From NCBI GenBank assembly GCA_028873975.1, contig JAPPMO010000093.1:1-64000 (forward strand): a stretch of 64,000 bases of DNA. Direction: 5' to 3'. This DNA is from Chloroflexota bacterium. Its GTDB lineage: Bacteria > Chloroflexota > Anaerolineae > Aggregatilineales > Phototrophicaceae. Both the position numbers and the translations under genes were made by a program. Position 1 is the first letter of the stretch, and each line of letters opens with the position of its first letter. This document shows positions 41,062 to 50,575 of the stretch, piece by piece. The notes under the pieces are model-generated. The model made no database searches. It worked only from the letters and a program-made list of their open reading frames with translations, and was not told the origin of the DNA.

Positions 41062-42720
41062 TTAGAATGCGATTATGATCATGCTCTGTGGCGCGAGCGT
41101 TTCCACCGGTTGATATCCGTCGAAGCCGCCCCCCGAGTTGATTCGCGGCGAGGCGATGGCGCCGGAACCGTAGACCAGGCTCGCGTTTCCCAATGACAAG
41201 TCCGTCTCATCCAGAGAGAGCGAAAAGCCAGTCGCGGGCTCATCATCAAGATTGATCACAACCAGCAGGGCGCCCTCATCATCATGGCGCAGGAAAGCAT
41301 AGACGCCACGCTGCGAACTGTCGACCGCCGTAAGCTCGCCGCGCCGCAACGCTGAATGCGCATTCCGCAGGTGGATCAAACGCCGGTAATGGCTCAGCAG
41401 CGAATCAGGATCATCGGTTTGGCCAACGACGTTGGCGTATGACAGGTTATCCGCGTCTTGTAATGCTTGCCACAGGTCTTCGCCATCGCTGAACCCGGCC
41501 GATGCGCCCTTCTCCCATTGCATCGGGCTGCGAATGCGCTCGTCCGGTTTGCTGCCCGCCATCGCAATCTCTTCGCCATAATAGAGGAAGGGGACGCCGG
41601 GACCCGTCAAGAGAAGCGAAGCAGCCACCCTATTCCTGTCGACATCATGCAGCAGCCGGTTGATCAGCCGGTCTTGATCATGATTGCTGAGGAAGGTAGC
41701 GAATTGGTTGCGGGGATAGTCTCGCATGGCATTACGATGGGCGCGCCCGATGTTGCGATTTGAACCGCTCTGAGCAGCGCTGATCATTTCCCCAGACAGC
41801 TTGAAATCGAAGCCAATATCAATAGCGCCTTCCGCAACATAGCGCGACACAATAAACGAGGGACCGTTGAAAATCTCGCCAACGGTGAAACTGTTGGGCT
41901 TGACGGACTCCAAATGCGCTTCATAGCCGCCGAGCCATCGGCGGCTTTCGGGGGTATTTTCTTGCCTTTCGCCGACTTCGATCAGGTGCTTAATCGCATC
42001 CAGACGGAAACCATCCACGCCGATTTCTCGCAGCCAAAATGTCGCGATGGCGTACATCTCCTCCGTGACAGCCGGATTCAAATAGTTGAGATCGGGCATG
42101 CCATCCCAGAAGACGCCATAGTAGTAGCGGCCTCCGGCTAGATGCCAGGCGACCGCGCCCCAGGGACCATAATATCCGGGATCTTCATCAGCCCAGATAT
42201 ACCAGTCGTCGTAGGCTTCTTCGCCGAGGCGCGAAGCGACAAACCAGGGATGCCGACTCGATGAATGATTGACGACCATATCGACAATGACGGCGATTCC
42301 CCGCTCATGCGCCGCCTCGATCAAGCGCTTCATGTCGTCAATCGTTCCATAGTCTCGCTCAACAGCATAATAGTCGGTGACATCATAGCCGTGGTAACTA
42401 TGGGCTTCCGCAGGCGGCATCAGCCAAATGCCGGTGACGCCCAGGTCCGTGGCAGTCGCGGGATCGCCGTCATTGAGGTAGTCCAGCCGATCGATTATGC
42501 CTTGCAGGTCGCCGATGCCATCGCCGTCGCTATCGCGAAAACTGCGTATGAATATCTCGTAAAACACGCGGTCGTTCCACCACATGGGCGCGAGCGCGGC
42601 GTCGGATTGCGCCAGCGAAGGGCGGAGAGATTCGCTGGACAGCAGAAGCAGAGCGAAGAAGGCGAAAACAGCGATTCGGGCTCCGGCCTTCCAAAAGCCC
42701 GCTCGAAAAGAACCGTTCAT
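41062..42720 (-). CDS. Secreted alpha-amylase family glycoside hydrolase (GH13)
   Basis: A 552-residue exported GH13 enzyme. The N-terminal signal (AVFAFFALLLLSS) ends near SLAQ. The barrel is complete: VDMVVNHSS (region I), GFRLDAIKHL with the nucleophile Asp (II), FTVGEIFNG with the acid/base Glu (III), and FLSNHDQDR with the third Asp (IV). A C-terminal beta domain follows with LLVVINLDDEP. DSDGDGIGDLQGI is a Ca-binding-like loop common in oligo-1,6-glucosidase and amylase relatives. It probably degrades alpha-glucans outside the cell. No transporter for the products is adjacent. Confidence 0.93.
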   Translation of the reverse strand: MNGSFRAGFWKAGARIAVFAFFALLLLSSESLRPSLAQSDAALAPMWWNDRVFYEIFIRSFRDSDGDGIGDLQGIIDRLDYLNDGDPATATDLGVTGIWLMPPAEAHSYHGYDVTDYYAVERDYGTIDDMKRLIEAAHERGIAVIVDMVVNHSSSRHPWFVASRLGEEAYDDWYIWADEDPGYYGPWGAVAWHLAGGRYYYGVFWDGMPDLNYLNPAVTEEMYAIATFWLREIGVDGFRLDAIKHLIEVGERQENTPESRRWLGGYEAHLESVKPNSFTVGEIFNGPSFIVSRYVAEGAIDIGFDFKLSGEMISAAQSGSNRNIGRAHRNAMRDYPRNQFATFLSNHDQDRLINRLLHDVDRNRVAASLLLTGPGVPFLYYGEEIAMAGSKPDERIRSPMQWEKGASAGFSDGEDLWQALQDADNLSYANVVGQTDDPDSLLSHYRRLIHLRNAHSALRRGELTAVDSSQRGVYAFLRHDDEGALLVVINLDDEPATGFSLSLDETDLSLGNASLVYGSGAIASPRINSGGGFDGYQPVETLAPQSMIIIAF

Positions 42721-42770
42721 GGGAGTTAATCCAAGTTAGGCATACAAAACACAATAAAGTCAAATCGTAG

Positions 42771-42791
42771 GGGCGACTCTGCGAGTCGCCC
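42771..42791. repeat. Short palindromic repeat, family R5 (GGGCGAC type)
   Basis: GGGCGACTC, loop TGC, GAGTCGCCC: a perfect 9-bp hairpin preceded by TAG. The inner bases differ from the R5 hairpins at 53533-53553 and 53578-53598 while pairing is kept. It lies upstream of the secreted amylase gene; the remaining sequence to 43000 shows nothing recognisable. Confidence 0.65.
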
Positions 42792-42999
42792 GAAAGCTGG
42801 AAATATTGCGCTTTCAGATTATCTTCACGTTCTTGGCATTACCTACGAACCTCATATTTTATAAACAACATCGCTCAAACTACCAGACGGCTGATATTCT
42901 TGAGAGAATGCGGCATTTCTTTCCGCCGCAGCCGAGAGGCTGAGGCGAATTTCCTTGACAGGTATGCCAAGGTTCTAGCCTGGATACGAGTACCTGCAA

Positions 43000-43530
43000 C
43001 TAGGCGCGGGTCCCGTCTCCGTCGGCGAGCTGTGCGAATTCGCGCATCCAGGCGCGGCATTGCTTTTCGCGCTTGTCACCCGCCGCGGCAAACTCTTCAC
43101 GCGCCTTTCCCATCCAGTGCAGCGCTCGTTCATTATCGCCTTGCCGGTGACGGACAAGCGAAAGATAGTACATCGTTTCCGGCCGATCGGGCTGAGCCGC
43201 CATGGCGTTTAGGAAGTAGCCCGCAGCGGCTTCCCAATCCTTGTCCTTATAGGCCAGCATGCCAAGCCCGTAGTTGGCCAGCATCTCATAGGGATTGAGG
43301 GTCATTGCCCGATCAAAACCAGCGCGAGCATGCGACGGGTCGTCATGTTCGAGTTGAAACCAAGCGAGCGCCGCGTGATATTCGGCATGGCTGGGATGCC
43401 GCGCAATCGCGACGTCGATTTGGGCAAGGGCTGTTTTGAGGTCTTTGCGCCGAAAAGCCGTCAGCGCCTTCAAATAGGCTTCATCCGCCTCATACCGGGA
43501 CGCGCCAAGACGTTCCGCAAGCTTGAACAT
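43000..43530 (-). CDS. Tetratricopeptide-repeat protein
   Basis: A 176-residue soluble protein made of about three TPR units: AYLKALTAFRRKDLKTALAQ, AEYHAALAWFQLEHDDPSHA and YYLSLVRHRQGDNERAL show the alternating W/L/G/Y/A/P positions. TPRs mediate protein contacts. It is 39 nt downstream of the RDD membrane gene on the same strand and may work with it. No catalytic motif is present. Confidence 0.85.
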   Translation of the reverse strand: MFKLAERLGASRYEADEAYLKALTAFRRKDLKTALAQIDVAIARHPSHAEYHAALAWFQLEHDDPSHARAGFDRAMTLNPYEMLANYGLGMLAYKDKDWEAAAGYFLNAMAAQPDRPETMYYLSLVRHRQGDNERALHWMGKAREEFAAAGDKREKQCRAWMREFAQLADGDGTRA

Positions 43531-43569
43531 CTGTTAATTCGTCGGGTAATTGCTCCGCGGAATCGCCGA

Positions 43570-44043
43570 TTAAACGCGGATATCCACGGTTTTGCGCCGT
43601 TTGCTGCAGCGGACGACATAGGTGCGCGCCATTTTGTCGTGCCAAGACTGATTGTTCTTGTCGAAGAGCGCCCAAATGAAACCCAGCCCGAAGAGTACAC
43701 TGCTGACTTGGTAGCCAATTGCGCGGATGACGGCGTCCACGTCGTTCATCTCGCCGCCGTCTGTTTTGATGACGCGAATGCCAAGGGCGAACTTGCCCGG
43801 GGTCTGGCCGTCGCGCCGCGTCCAAAAGTACCAGTGATATGCGACGGGTATGGCCAATAGCGCAAATTGCACCAGTTGCATGGAAAGATGATGACCCGGC
43901 GAGGAAATGATCAATGCCGCAATCGTGAGCGGCAGAATCAGGAGAAAACTGTCGATCAAGTTGGCTGCCAAACGATCGACTAAACCCGCCAATTCATAGA
44001 CGCGCCTGTCATCGCCATGATCGTTTTTGCGCTTTTTTCCCAT
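43570..44043 (-). CDS. RDD family membrane protein
   Basis: A 157-residue protein with the RDD pattern: an early Arg in LAGLVDRLAANLIDSFLLIL, the Asp-Asp-like positions, TRRDGQTPGKFALGIRVIKTDG (the hallmark GQTPGKxxLGIRV), and SWHDKMARTYVV near the end. Three or four membrane segments. The basic N-terminus (MGKKRKND) is cytoplasmic. Family members are suspected transporters or stress-linked proteins but the role is not fixed. GGGAAGAAAAA precedes the ATG. Confidence 0.9.
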   Translation of the reverse strand: MGKKRKNDHGDDRRVYELAGLVDRLAANLIDSFLLILPLTIAALIISSPGHHLSMQLVQFALLAIPVAYHWYFWTRRDGQTPGKFALGIRVIKTDGGEMNDVDAVIRAIGYQVSSVLFGLGFIWALFDKNNQSWHDKMARTYVVRCSKRRKTVDIRV

Positions 44044-44224
44044 TTTTTCTTCCCTTTGAAGCCATCAAATGCCGCAGGTCGCCGGGTTCAAGCTGGCAGT
44101 CACATACAAGCCGGTCATTCTATTATACGACAGATTGCCGGCGAAGTTGCAATTTGAATGTAAATTCGACGCAATATCGGAGTGAAGGCGCAATTTTCCG
44201 GCGCTTCCCGCTGGTCCGCGCCAT

Positions 44225-45250
44225 TTAGTCGTGCAGGGAGTAAAGGACCGCTGGATTGTCCTCCGCCTCGAATTCTTTCAAGTTGGCGATGGTCAAGTAA
44301 CCGTGCTGGTACAGGTACTCGATATGCGCGCCGGCTTCTTCGAGCGCCAGCAGCACATGGTAGCCCTCCACCTCCGGATACATCGCTCGCGAGATCGCAC
44401 TGATGGTCATCGGCTCGCCATGGTCGCGCATGATTTTGCGAATTCGATCCAGCTTGCGGTTGTGGCTGGCGCGGATGGCCTGAATACGACCATAGAGATC
44501 GTGGATGGGATCTTCATGTCCGCCGAGCGCCAAGCGGATTCCCTCGAAGCGCAGCAGCTTACGCAAGGAATCGGCATAGTGATCGAGCCCCATGTAATGC
44601 GTGATGCTTTCGGGCGATTGGTGAGGCGTCGTACGCGACAAGACATGGTCGGCGCTAAGCAGAACATCTCCCAGACGAATGCAAACCTGGCCTGGACAAT
44701 GACCAGGACTGTGAATAAATTCCATGCCGTCAAGCACAAGCTCGTCCGCGATGTTGAAATCGACATCAATGGATGTGACGTGCTTCTTGGCGAAGCCGTA
44801 CATTTGGAACAAAATCTCGCGCAGAGCCGGTTCGACGCCGGTGCGCTCGAAGTAAATGCCCAGCGCTTTTGTGGCCACGATCACGCGCTCTTCATAATTG
44901 GTCAGCACGCGACGATCAAGCTCGTGAATGCCGACGCTGGCGCCGGTCTGTTCCTTGACAAAAGCCAGACCGCCAAAGTGGTCGATATGCCCGTGCGTGA
45001 TGATGATGCGCTGGATGTCCTTCAAGTTGTACTTGCGATCAAAACGCTCGCCGATGCCAGCGAAACCGGCGAGCAAATCATCATTGCTCGTGCCGATTCC
45101 CGAGCCGCAATCGACCAGCGTCAGCTCGCCCGCGCCTTCGAGAATATAGGCATGGCCGACGAAACCATTGGGGAATAGCTGCATCGAAAAACGGAAGATA
45201 TCGACGCCCGTACTGCTCTTAAAATGTTCAACCGGCGGCAAGTGGCTCAT
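44225..45250 (-). CDS. Metallo-beta-lactamase fold hydrolase
   Basis: A 341-residue MBL-fold protein. The metal-binding motif ITHGHIDHFGG (H-x-H-x-D-H) is intact, followed by HSPGHCPGQV, LSADHVLSR with the bridging Asp, and ALGGHEDPI. The C-terminal extension (about 240-341) includes helix-turn-helix-like segments (TISAISRAMYPEVEGYHVLLALEEAGAHI, interrupted), as in LACTB2/glyoxalase II-like proteins with winged-helix tails. Possible substrates are thioesters or nucleic acid; neither can be chosen from the sequence. Confidence 0.88.
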   Translation of the reverse strand: MSHLPPVEHFKSSTGVDIFRFSMQLFPNGFVGHAYILEGAGELTLVDCGSGIGTSNDDLLAGFAGIGERFDRKYNLKDIQRIIITHGHIDHFGGLAFVKEQTGASVGIHELDRRVLTNYEERVIVATKALGIYFERTGVEPALREILFQMYGFAKKHVTSIDVDFNIADELVLDGMEFIHSPGHCPGQVCIRLGDVLLSADHVLSRTTPHQSPESITHYMGLDHYADSLRKLLRFEGIRLALGGHEDPIHDLYGRIQAIRASHNRKLDRIRKIMRDHGEPMTISAISRAMYPEVEGYHVLLALEEAGAHIEYLYQHGYLTIANLKEFEAEDNPAVLYSLHD

Positions 45251-45320
45251 TTGGCAAAATGTCCGTTGAGTCGAGAGTCAAATGGCGAAATACAACACTA
45301 ATTCTACAGGACCCTTGTTG

Positions 45321-46298
45321 TCATTGTATTAGAATCTGGAGGCTGTCAGCTGTCAGGCTATAGATGATGAAGGCAATGTAAGCGCCCAGAAAGACCGCCG
45401 ACTGCCGTCTGCCGAACTTCTGATGGCGCGTGAAGGGGATAAGCAAGACGGCAAAGGCGATCATGACCAGGAACTCGAACTGGACTTCGGCGCGGCTGAC
45501 AGCGATCGGTCGCAGCAGCGATGTCAGGCCAAGGATCAGCAGCAGGTTGGCAATGTTCGAGCCGACTATATTGCCAATCGCGAGATCGGTTTCTTTGTGA
45601 AACGCCGCGGACAGCGATGCCGCCAGTTCTGGAAGCGACGTGCCGAAGGCGACCAAAGTAATGGCGATGACCAACTCGCTTACGCCGACCAGGCGGGCGA
45701 TATTCACCGCGCCTTCAACCATCAGGCGCGAGCCGATCACCAAAGCGACAATGCCAAGCATAAGAAAGAGGAATTCTTTTGGCCTGCCCAGTTTGGGCCT
45801 GATCTGCTCATCGTCGAAATCCGCCAGCAGATGATCGCGCGCGTCTTGCTCCTTCTTCGCCAGGAAATAGAACATGGTGTTGAATCCAGCGAAAGAAAAG
45901 AGCAGCAGCAAGCCGTCAACTCGTCCAATCTGTCCGTCCAGGGTCAAGATATAGGTGAATATGGTAAACAAGATCATGATGGGGATTTCGCGCCGCAAAA
46001 GCACCGCTTTGACGCTCAGTGGGGCGATCAAACCGGTGGCGCCCAGAATCAAGCCGATATTGGCGATATTCGAACCAAGCACATTGCCGATAGCTAAATC
46101 GCTCTTGCCAGCCAATGCCGCTTGGACGCTGACAAGCAACTCCGGCATGGATGTGCCGATCGCGACAAAGGTCAGCGCGATAATCAGTATCGAAACGCCA
46201 AAGGACATCGCCAGATTGGAAGCGCCGCGCACCAGCCAGTTGCCGCCAAAGAAAAGCCCCACGAGGCCCGCCAAAAGCAGAAGGAGATTCTCCAACAT
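45321..46298 (-). CDS. Calcium/sodium antiporter (CaCA family)
   Basis: A 325-residue inner-membrane exchanger with two inverted halves. Each half carries the alpha-repeat ion site: GTSMPELLVSVQAAL with GNVLGSNIANIGLILG, and GTSLPELAASLSAAF with GNIVGSNIANLLLILG. About ten spans are seen, with an acidic cytoplasmic loop in between (EEQIRP-like DFDDEQIRPKLG). It matches the YrbG group. It stands 48 nt upstream of the end of the S9 peptidase gene, same strand, possibly in one unit. Confidence 0.92.
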   Translation of the reverse strand: MLENLLLLLAGLVGLFFGGNWLVRGASNLAMSFGVSILIIALTFVAIGTSMPELLVSVQAALAGKSDLAIGNVLGSNIANIGLILGATGLIAPLSVKAVLLRREIPIMILFTIFTYILTLDGQIGRVDGLLLLFSFAGFNTMFYFLAKKEQDARDHLLADFDDEQIRPKLGRPKEFLFLMLGIVALVIGSRLMVEGAVNIARLVGVSELVIAITLVAFGTSLPELAASLSAAFHKETDLAIGNIVGSNIANLLLILGLTSLLRPIAVSRAEVQFEFLVMIAFAVLLIPFTRHQKFGRRQSAVFLGAYIAFIIYSLTADSLQILIQ

Positions 46299-46345
46299 GC
46301 GCCTAGGATCCCATATTCAAACGTATTTGGCGCGAAGGCGCGCGC

Positions 46346-48223
46346 CTAGGCATATATGACATGTTGGAGCAAGAATCGTTCAATGGCGCTGTAATAGGCC
46401 GCAATCGTATCGGGCCTGCGCCATCCGTGTCCTTCGCCTTCGTACAGGTGATATTCATGTGGAATACCGCGTCGCTTCAGCGATGCCACGATCAAGTCGG
46501 ATTGATCTTGCGGGACAACGACATCGTCGGCGCCTTGGAAGACGATTAGCGGATCAACGATTTTGTCGGCGTGGAATAGGGGGGACCTTTGCCGATACAA
46601 GTCGGCAGCCTCGGGCAATTCGCCCAATAGCCAATATGTATAGCGTTCTTCAAATTTGTGCGTATCCATCAGGAGACCAAATTGATTGGATACGCCGTAG
46701 GAACAGATGCCCGCCTTATAAAAGCCCGGGTGTTCGACCAGCGACTGCAAGACAGTGAATCCGCCGGCGCTGCCCCCCATGATGACGGTTTTGCAGCGGT
46801 CGATTTGCCCAGCCGCCGCCAAATGATTGACGCCGCTGATCGAATCAATAACATCGTACAAGCCCCAATTGCCGCGATGCATGTCCATGTACGCTTTGCC
46901 GTAGCCGGTGCTTCCGCGATGATTGACCTGCAAGACCGCGTAGCCCCTGGTGGTGAAAAACTGAACCTCGCTGTAGTATTCCGCCGTCCTTTGAGACGTG
47001 GGACCGCCGTGGACATTGACGATCAATGGCGGCTTGCCAGCCGGCATGTCCTCTTGCATTACCGGCTCATAAAACAAACCATGCACGTCGGCGCCATCGT
47101 CGCCTTTCCACGAGATCCTCTGTGCCGGAGACAGCCGGCCGCTTGGCAGGTTTTCGGTCTGGCTCCGGCGCTGGATCGACAAGCGAGCCCCCCTGTCCAG
47201 GGTGATTACGCGCGGAGGGATCGAGGAGGAAGAGGCGATCATGGCGACCGAATCACTGTCGCCCGCCGTCGCCAACTGTTCCAAGTGCGTGTATTGCTCG
47301 AGGCCGGTGACCAGCCTGTCTTCACGGGATTCCAGATGGTAAGTCCGCAGCGAAAAGAATCCACGATCGTTTTCCAGGTAAAAGAGCGAGCGGCTGTCAC
47401 CGCGCCATCCGACCATGCGCAGACCTTGCGCCCAAGCCGGCGTAGCATGTTCGGCTTCGGTTTCGGTCAGCCGGACATGAGCGCGCGCCTCCAGATCGTA
47501 CAAATAGATTTGTCCCCAGCCGGTGGCGTCGCTGACGTAGGACAGGTAGCGCCCATCTGGCGAGAACTGCGGCTGGAATATCGCTGTATCGCGGTCGCCC
47601 GTCAAGGTCACAATCTCGTCCGCGTATGGTATGCCGCCCCCGTCATCGGCCAGTCGAATCAAGCGCAATTCGCTGCCATTCCAGGGCATCTGCGGATGAT
47701 TCCAGGCGATATATGCGATCTGCCCCCCGGCGGGATGCCATACCGGCTGCATAAGAAAATCGGTGCCGTAAGCCAGCTTGCGCGGGAAGATGCTGCCGTC
47801 GCTGTCCACCAGCGCCAAACCGTCAATGTGCTCATAACTATGAACGTAGACAAGCCATCTGCCGTCACCAGAAACAGCCGGCGAGGCAAAACTGCCGTAT
47901 TCCGGCGTGATCGCGCGGGGCGCTCCCCCCGCAAGCACTTGTTTGTAAAGGCGGCCCTCGGCGACGAAATAAGCATGTCCCGCGCCAACGGTGAACGCGC
48001 CTCCGCCATAACCAACCCGTCCGGCGACATTCAAACTCAAGTCGGTTAAGTCGCGCGGCGCATCCGCGCCTGTTTTCGCGAGCAGTACGCCGGTCTTGCC
48101 GCGGTTTTCCCACCACAGCAAGGTATCCCCGGCGTCGTTCCATTGAACATCACGCAAACTTATGCCGCTGGCAATCGCTTTCCCAGTGATGGGACTAGAC
48201 CATGTTCCGAATGCTTGGTTCAT
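46346..48223 (-). CDS. S9 family serine peptidase (prolyl oligopeptidase/acylaminoacyl-peptidase type)
   Basis: A 625-residue protein with an N-terminal beta-propeller (repeats around SPDGRYLSYVSDATG) and a C-terminal alpha/beta-hydrolase domain. The nucleophile is Ser485 in GGSAGGF, the acid is in FQGADDVVVP and the base in EGEGHGW. No signal peptide is present, so it is cytoplasmic. Such enzymes cut small peptides after Pro or remove N-acylated residues. ATG 48223 (MNQAFGTWSSPITG) has GAGGAAACCTCTA before it; the frame continues upstream only through an R4 repeat. Confidence 0.92.
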   Translation of the reverse strand: MNQAFGTWSSPITGKAIASGISLRDVQWNDAGDTLLWWENRGKTGVLLAKTGADAPRDLTDLSLNVAGRVGYGGGAFTVGAGHAYFVAEGRLYKQVLAGGAPRAITPEYGSFASPAVSGDGRWLVYVHSYEHIDGLALVDSDGSIFPRKLAYGTDFLMQPVWHPAGGQIAYIAWNHPQMPWNGSELRLIRLADDGGGIPYADEIVTLTGDRDTAIFQPQFSPDGRYLSYVSDATGWGQIYLYDLEARAHVRLTETEAEHATPAWAQGLRMVGWRGDSRSLFYLENDRGFFSLRTYHLESREDRLVTGLEQYTHLEQLATAGDSDSVAMIASSSSIPPRVITLDRGARLSIQRRSQTENLPSGRLSPAQRISWKGDDGADVHGLFYEPVMQEDMPAGKPPLIVNVHGGPTSQRTAEYYSEVQFFTTRGYAVLQVNHRGSTGYGKAYMDMHRGNWGLYDVIDSISGVNHLAAAGQIDRCKTVIMGGSAGGFTVLQSLVEHPGFYKAGICSYGVSNQFGLLMDTHKFEERYTYWLLGELPEAADLYRQRSPLFHADKIVDPLIVFQGADDVVVPQDQSDLIVASLKRRGIPHEYHLYEGEGHGWRRPDTIAAYYSAIERFLLQHVIYA

Positions 48224-48242
48224 TAGAGGTTTCCTCGCGTCA

Positions 48243-48350
48243 GATAGCCGCTCGGCGCGTAACCGGCGAAAAAGTCCCGGGAATGTCGCGCTCGCGCAAA
48301 ATTGCGCGCCCTCTCGTCGCATGAGCGACGCGGTTAACATAAACTGGAGC
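48243..48350 (+). repeat. Intergenic structured repeat, family R4, copy e
   Basis: AGCCGCTCGGCGCGTAACCG, GGGAATGTCGCGCTCGCGCA, then the hairpin CGTCGC (48315-48320), loop ATGA, GCGACG (48325-48330), then CGGTTAACATAAAC. It lies upstream of the S9 peptidase gene and encodes its spurious N-terminal extension on the minus strand. Confidence 0.72.
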
Positions 48351-48388
48351 GATATCGCGCTTGAGCGCAGCGCGGACTAATACAAAAC

Positions 48389-48404
48389 GCCCGCCTGCGC
48401 GGGC
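48389..48404 (-). terminator. Probable terminator after the L,D-transpeptidase gene
   Basis: GCCCGC (48389-48394), loop CTGC, GCGGGC (48399-48404). On the minus strand it is followed by GTTTTGT. It lies about 167 nt beyond the transpeptidase stop and before the S9 gene. Confidence 0.45.
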
Positions 48405-48415
48405 ATTTGCATCTA

Positions 48416-48458
48416 AAAGCCGCTCGGCTACCGCAAATCGCGGTATATTAAATGAGAG
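48416..48458 (+). repeat. Intergenic structured repeat, family R4, half copy h
   Basis: AAGCCGCTCGGC followed by the hairpin TACCGC (48429-48434), loop AAATC, GCGGTA (48440-48445) and TATTAAATGAGAG. It matches the 3' half of the copy at 55900-55985, with the outermost stem pair kept. Confidence 0.6.
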
Positions 48459-48570
48459 TCATAGCTTGGCTGCCATTCGCAACAGGGCGAAAGATAATGC
48501 TCGACGAGCCAATCGTCAAGGTCGAATGAGCGCGCGGCGATCTATTCCGCCCTGCATGACTGCGCGTCTC

Positions 48571-50322
48571 CTACGCGGAGATCGGGCGGTAGGTCGTGTC
48601 AATCGTGCTTATGTAATTCAAGGCAAATTCGCCCAAGCGGCTCTCGGGCTGGAAATCGTCGGAAAGTATCTCGACGATCGTTCCGCTTTCCGCCCAGGCA
48701 TATAGCAGTTCCGCATTGTCATCGAGTGACATGATGCAGCCAAACGTTGTAGGTTCATATACGCCCCCGCCGCCAAGATAGTTTCCGTTAGGCAGTTGCA
48801 CAGCGCCGTGGAAGCCGTTCATCAGACCGGGCACGACTTCATAGATGCCCATAAACCAGTTCATTCTCCATTGCGCGCAATTGGTCCCCGCCACCTCGCA
48901 CAGGGCATAACTGCCTCCGTAAGCGACATCGTTATGCGTCAGGATTTGGAAGATCCCCGGATACGTAGGAGCCGTTTCGCGTCCGGAAGAAATCGCCCAG
49001 CTGAAGACCATTTGATCGTATTCGAATGCGACGAGCCACTGGGATTCAATATCAATAACGATGCGTTTGTGCGGCAATGGGTCCTCAGGTATCAAAGCAT
49101 CGCGCGACGGTATCTGAATCTGGTCGCCAACATTCAAAGCTCTCCAATCGACATTGGGGTTCGACTCATAGACCAGTTGATAGGGCAAGCCGTTCTTGCG
49201 TCCGATCTTGTAGCCTGTGTCCGAGTTTTCGACATAATAGGACTTGGGAAGATGCTGGACGCGCACCACAACGTTGGCATTGTTTGTATTCAAACCATCT
49301 TGCATCTTTTCGATTGCGACAAGATCATCGATAAAGCGGGCGGGCGAGCCGGTTACCAGGTCCTTGTTCAGGCTCTTGATGAAAGCGCTGAATACGTTTT
49401 TGCGCACTGCCAATCCGTTCTCGCCCGCGATCAACCATTCGGCCGCGGTTTTTTGATCCACATGCCAGGAGATCATTTCGTGCATATAGGGGTCGTAGCC
49501 ATTGAGGCGAACGTCGCCGGCCAGAAAGGCATGCGCTTCTTCGATAAAGGGCGCGCTATCCATGACATCCGGCAATAGGGAAATCGTCGGCAATTCAAAG
49601 CGCCGCTCCGCCAGCGCTCGGCTCGGATCCTGCAAGAGTTTTTCCATCGCCTCCGAAATATCAAGATGCCTGCCCTGCCGGCCGGGCACAGTCACCAGCT
49701 TCCCGCCCGACCATTTAAATCCCGCTTCATAGGGCAAGATATAGATGACCTCGGTCATATCCAGCAGGACGGCTTGCGCCTTGCCATAGTCGACGCTCAC
49801 AACCGGCGCCACTTCCAGGCCGAATGGGATGCCGGCAAGCCCCGCAGCGCGAGCGCTGCCCGCCATAGCCGCGACATCTATCGACAAACCCAATTGATTG
49901 GGCGTTATTTGCCTGACAAGTTCCCCATCGACTGTAAAGTCGATATAGATTTCACCGTCCCATTTGGCTTGTATGGCGGCTTCCGCTTCGGCAGGCGTCA
50001 AGTCCCCAACGGGCACGCCAAGAGCAAATACGTTTGGGAAGATGCGATCGGTAAACACATAACTGCCCACAAAAAATATCAGAATGGCCAGCACCACAAC
50101 GCCAGTCAATTTGGCGACAGGCTGCCTGCTGGAAAACATCCACGCGAGTCCGCGGTGGAACAGGGTCGCGTTCTTCGCTTTGCCAAAGCGCTCGGACGCG
50201 AATCGCAGGAGCGTGCCTTGGCCGGGGTCAATCGCCCCCTGCCGGCGCCGTTGCCTGGCCAGGTGTCGCTCTCGCGCTCGGTTTTCGCCCCGCCATTTTG
50301 CTTTGCGGTCCAGGTCATCCAT
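48571..50322 (-). CDS. L,D-transpeptidase with PG-binding and LysM domains
   Basis: A 583-residue envelope enzyme. A basic cytoplasmic N-terminus is followed by a membrane span near 75-95 (VVVLAILIFFVGSYVF), VanW-associated peptidoglycan-binding-like segments (VGDLTPAEAEAAIQAKW and later repeats), a LysM-like module (YKIGRKNGLPYQLVYESNP, GDQIQIPS) and a C-terminal YkuD domain. The catalytic motif is HGAVQLPNG followed by TTFGCIMS with the nucleophile Cys, in which Ile-Met replaces the usual Ile-Arg-Met. It would form 3-3 cross-links or attach proteins to the wall. ATG 50322 (MDDLDRKAKW) was chosen with GGGTGG upstream. Confidence 0.9.
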   Translation of the reverse strand: MDDLDRKAKWRGENRARERHLARQRRRQGAIDPGQGTLLRFASERFGKAKNATLFHRGLAWMFSSRQPVAKLTGVVVLAILIFFVGSYVFTDRIFPNVFALGVPVGDLTPAEAEAAIQAKWDGEIYIDFTVDGELVRQITPNQLGLSIDVAAMAGSARAAGLAGIPFGLEVAPVVSVDYGKAQAVLLDMTEVIYILPYEAGFKWSGGKLVTVPGRQGRHLDISEAMEKLLQDPSRALAERRFELPTISLLPDVMDSAPFIEEAHAFLAGDVRLNGYDPYMHEMISWHVDQKTAAEWLIAGENGLAVRKNVFSAFIKSLNKDLVTGSPARFIDDLVAIEKMQDGLNTNNANVVVRVQHLPKSYYVENSDTGYKIGRKNGLPYQLVYESNPNVDWRALNVGDQIQIPSRDALIPEDPLPHKRIVIDIESQWLVAFEYDQMVFSWAISSGRETAPTYPGIFQILTHNDVAYGGSYALCEVAGTNCAQWRMNWFMGIYEVVPGLMNGFHGAVQLPNGNYLGGGGVYEPTTFGCIMSLDDNAELLYAWAESGTIVEILSDDFQPESRLGEFALNYISTIDTTYRPISA

Positions 50323-50575
50323 GTGATCAACCACCCACACTTATACGATTCAGGCTTGCCTCTATTTTAGTCAAAGTGCTGAAAGCGACATAAGAAAATG
50401 ACTGATAAATCATATTATCACAAGACAGAACCTTGAGCGGAATAGCGAGGCGAGCGTTTCTAAATCTAAGAAATACATCAAAATTTTTATGTGAAGCGAA
50501 CTCTGATACTATTTTTACGATCCCAAAGGTACATTAAAAGTGACTTGCGCAGTTGCATGGAACTGCCCGAATAGG

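Noticed and set aside
46658..48049. 463-codon plus-strand frame opposite the S9 peptidase
   Set aside because: The minus-strand gene has a complete catalytic triad and propeller; the plus-strand frame shows no motif and lacks a ribosome site.
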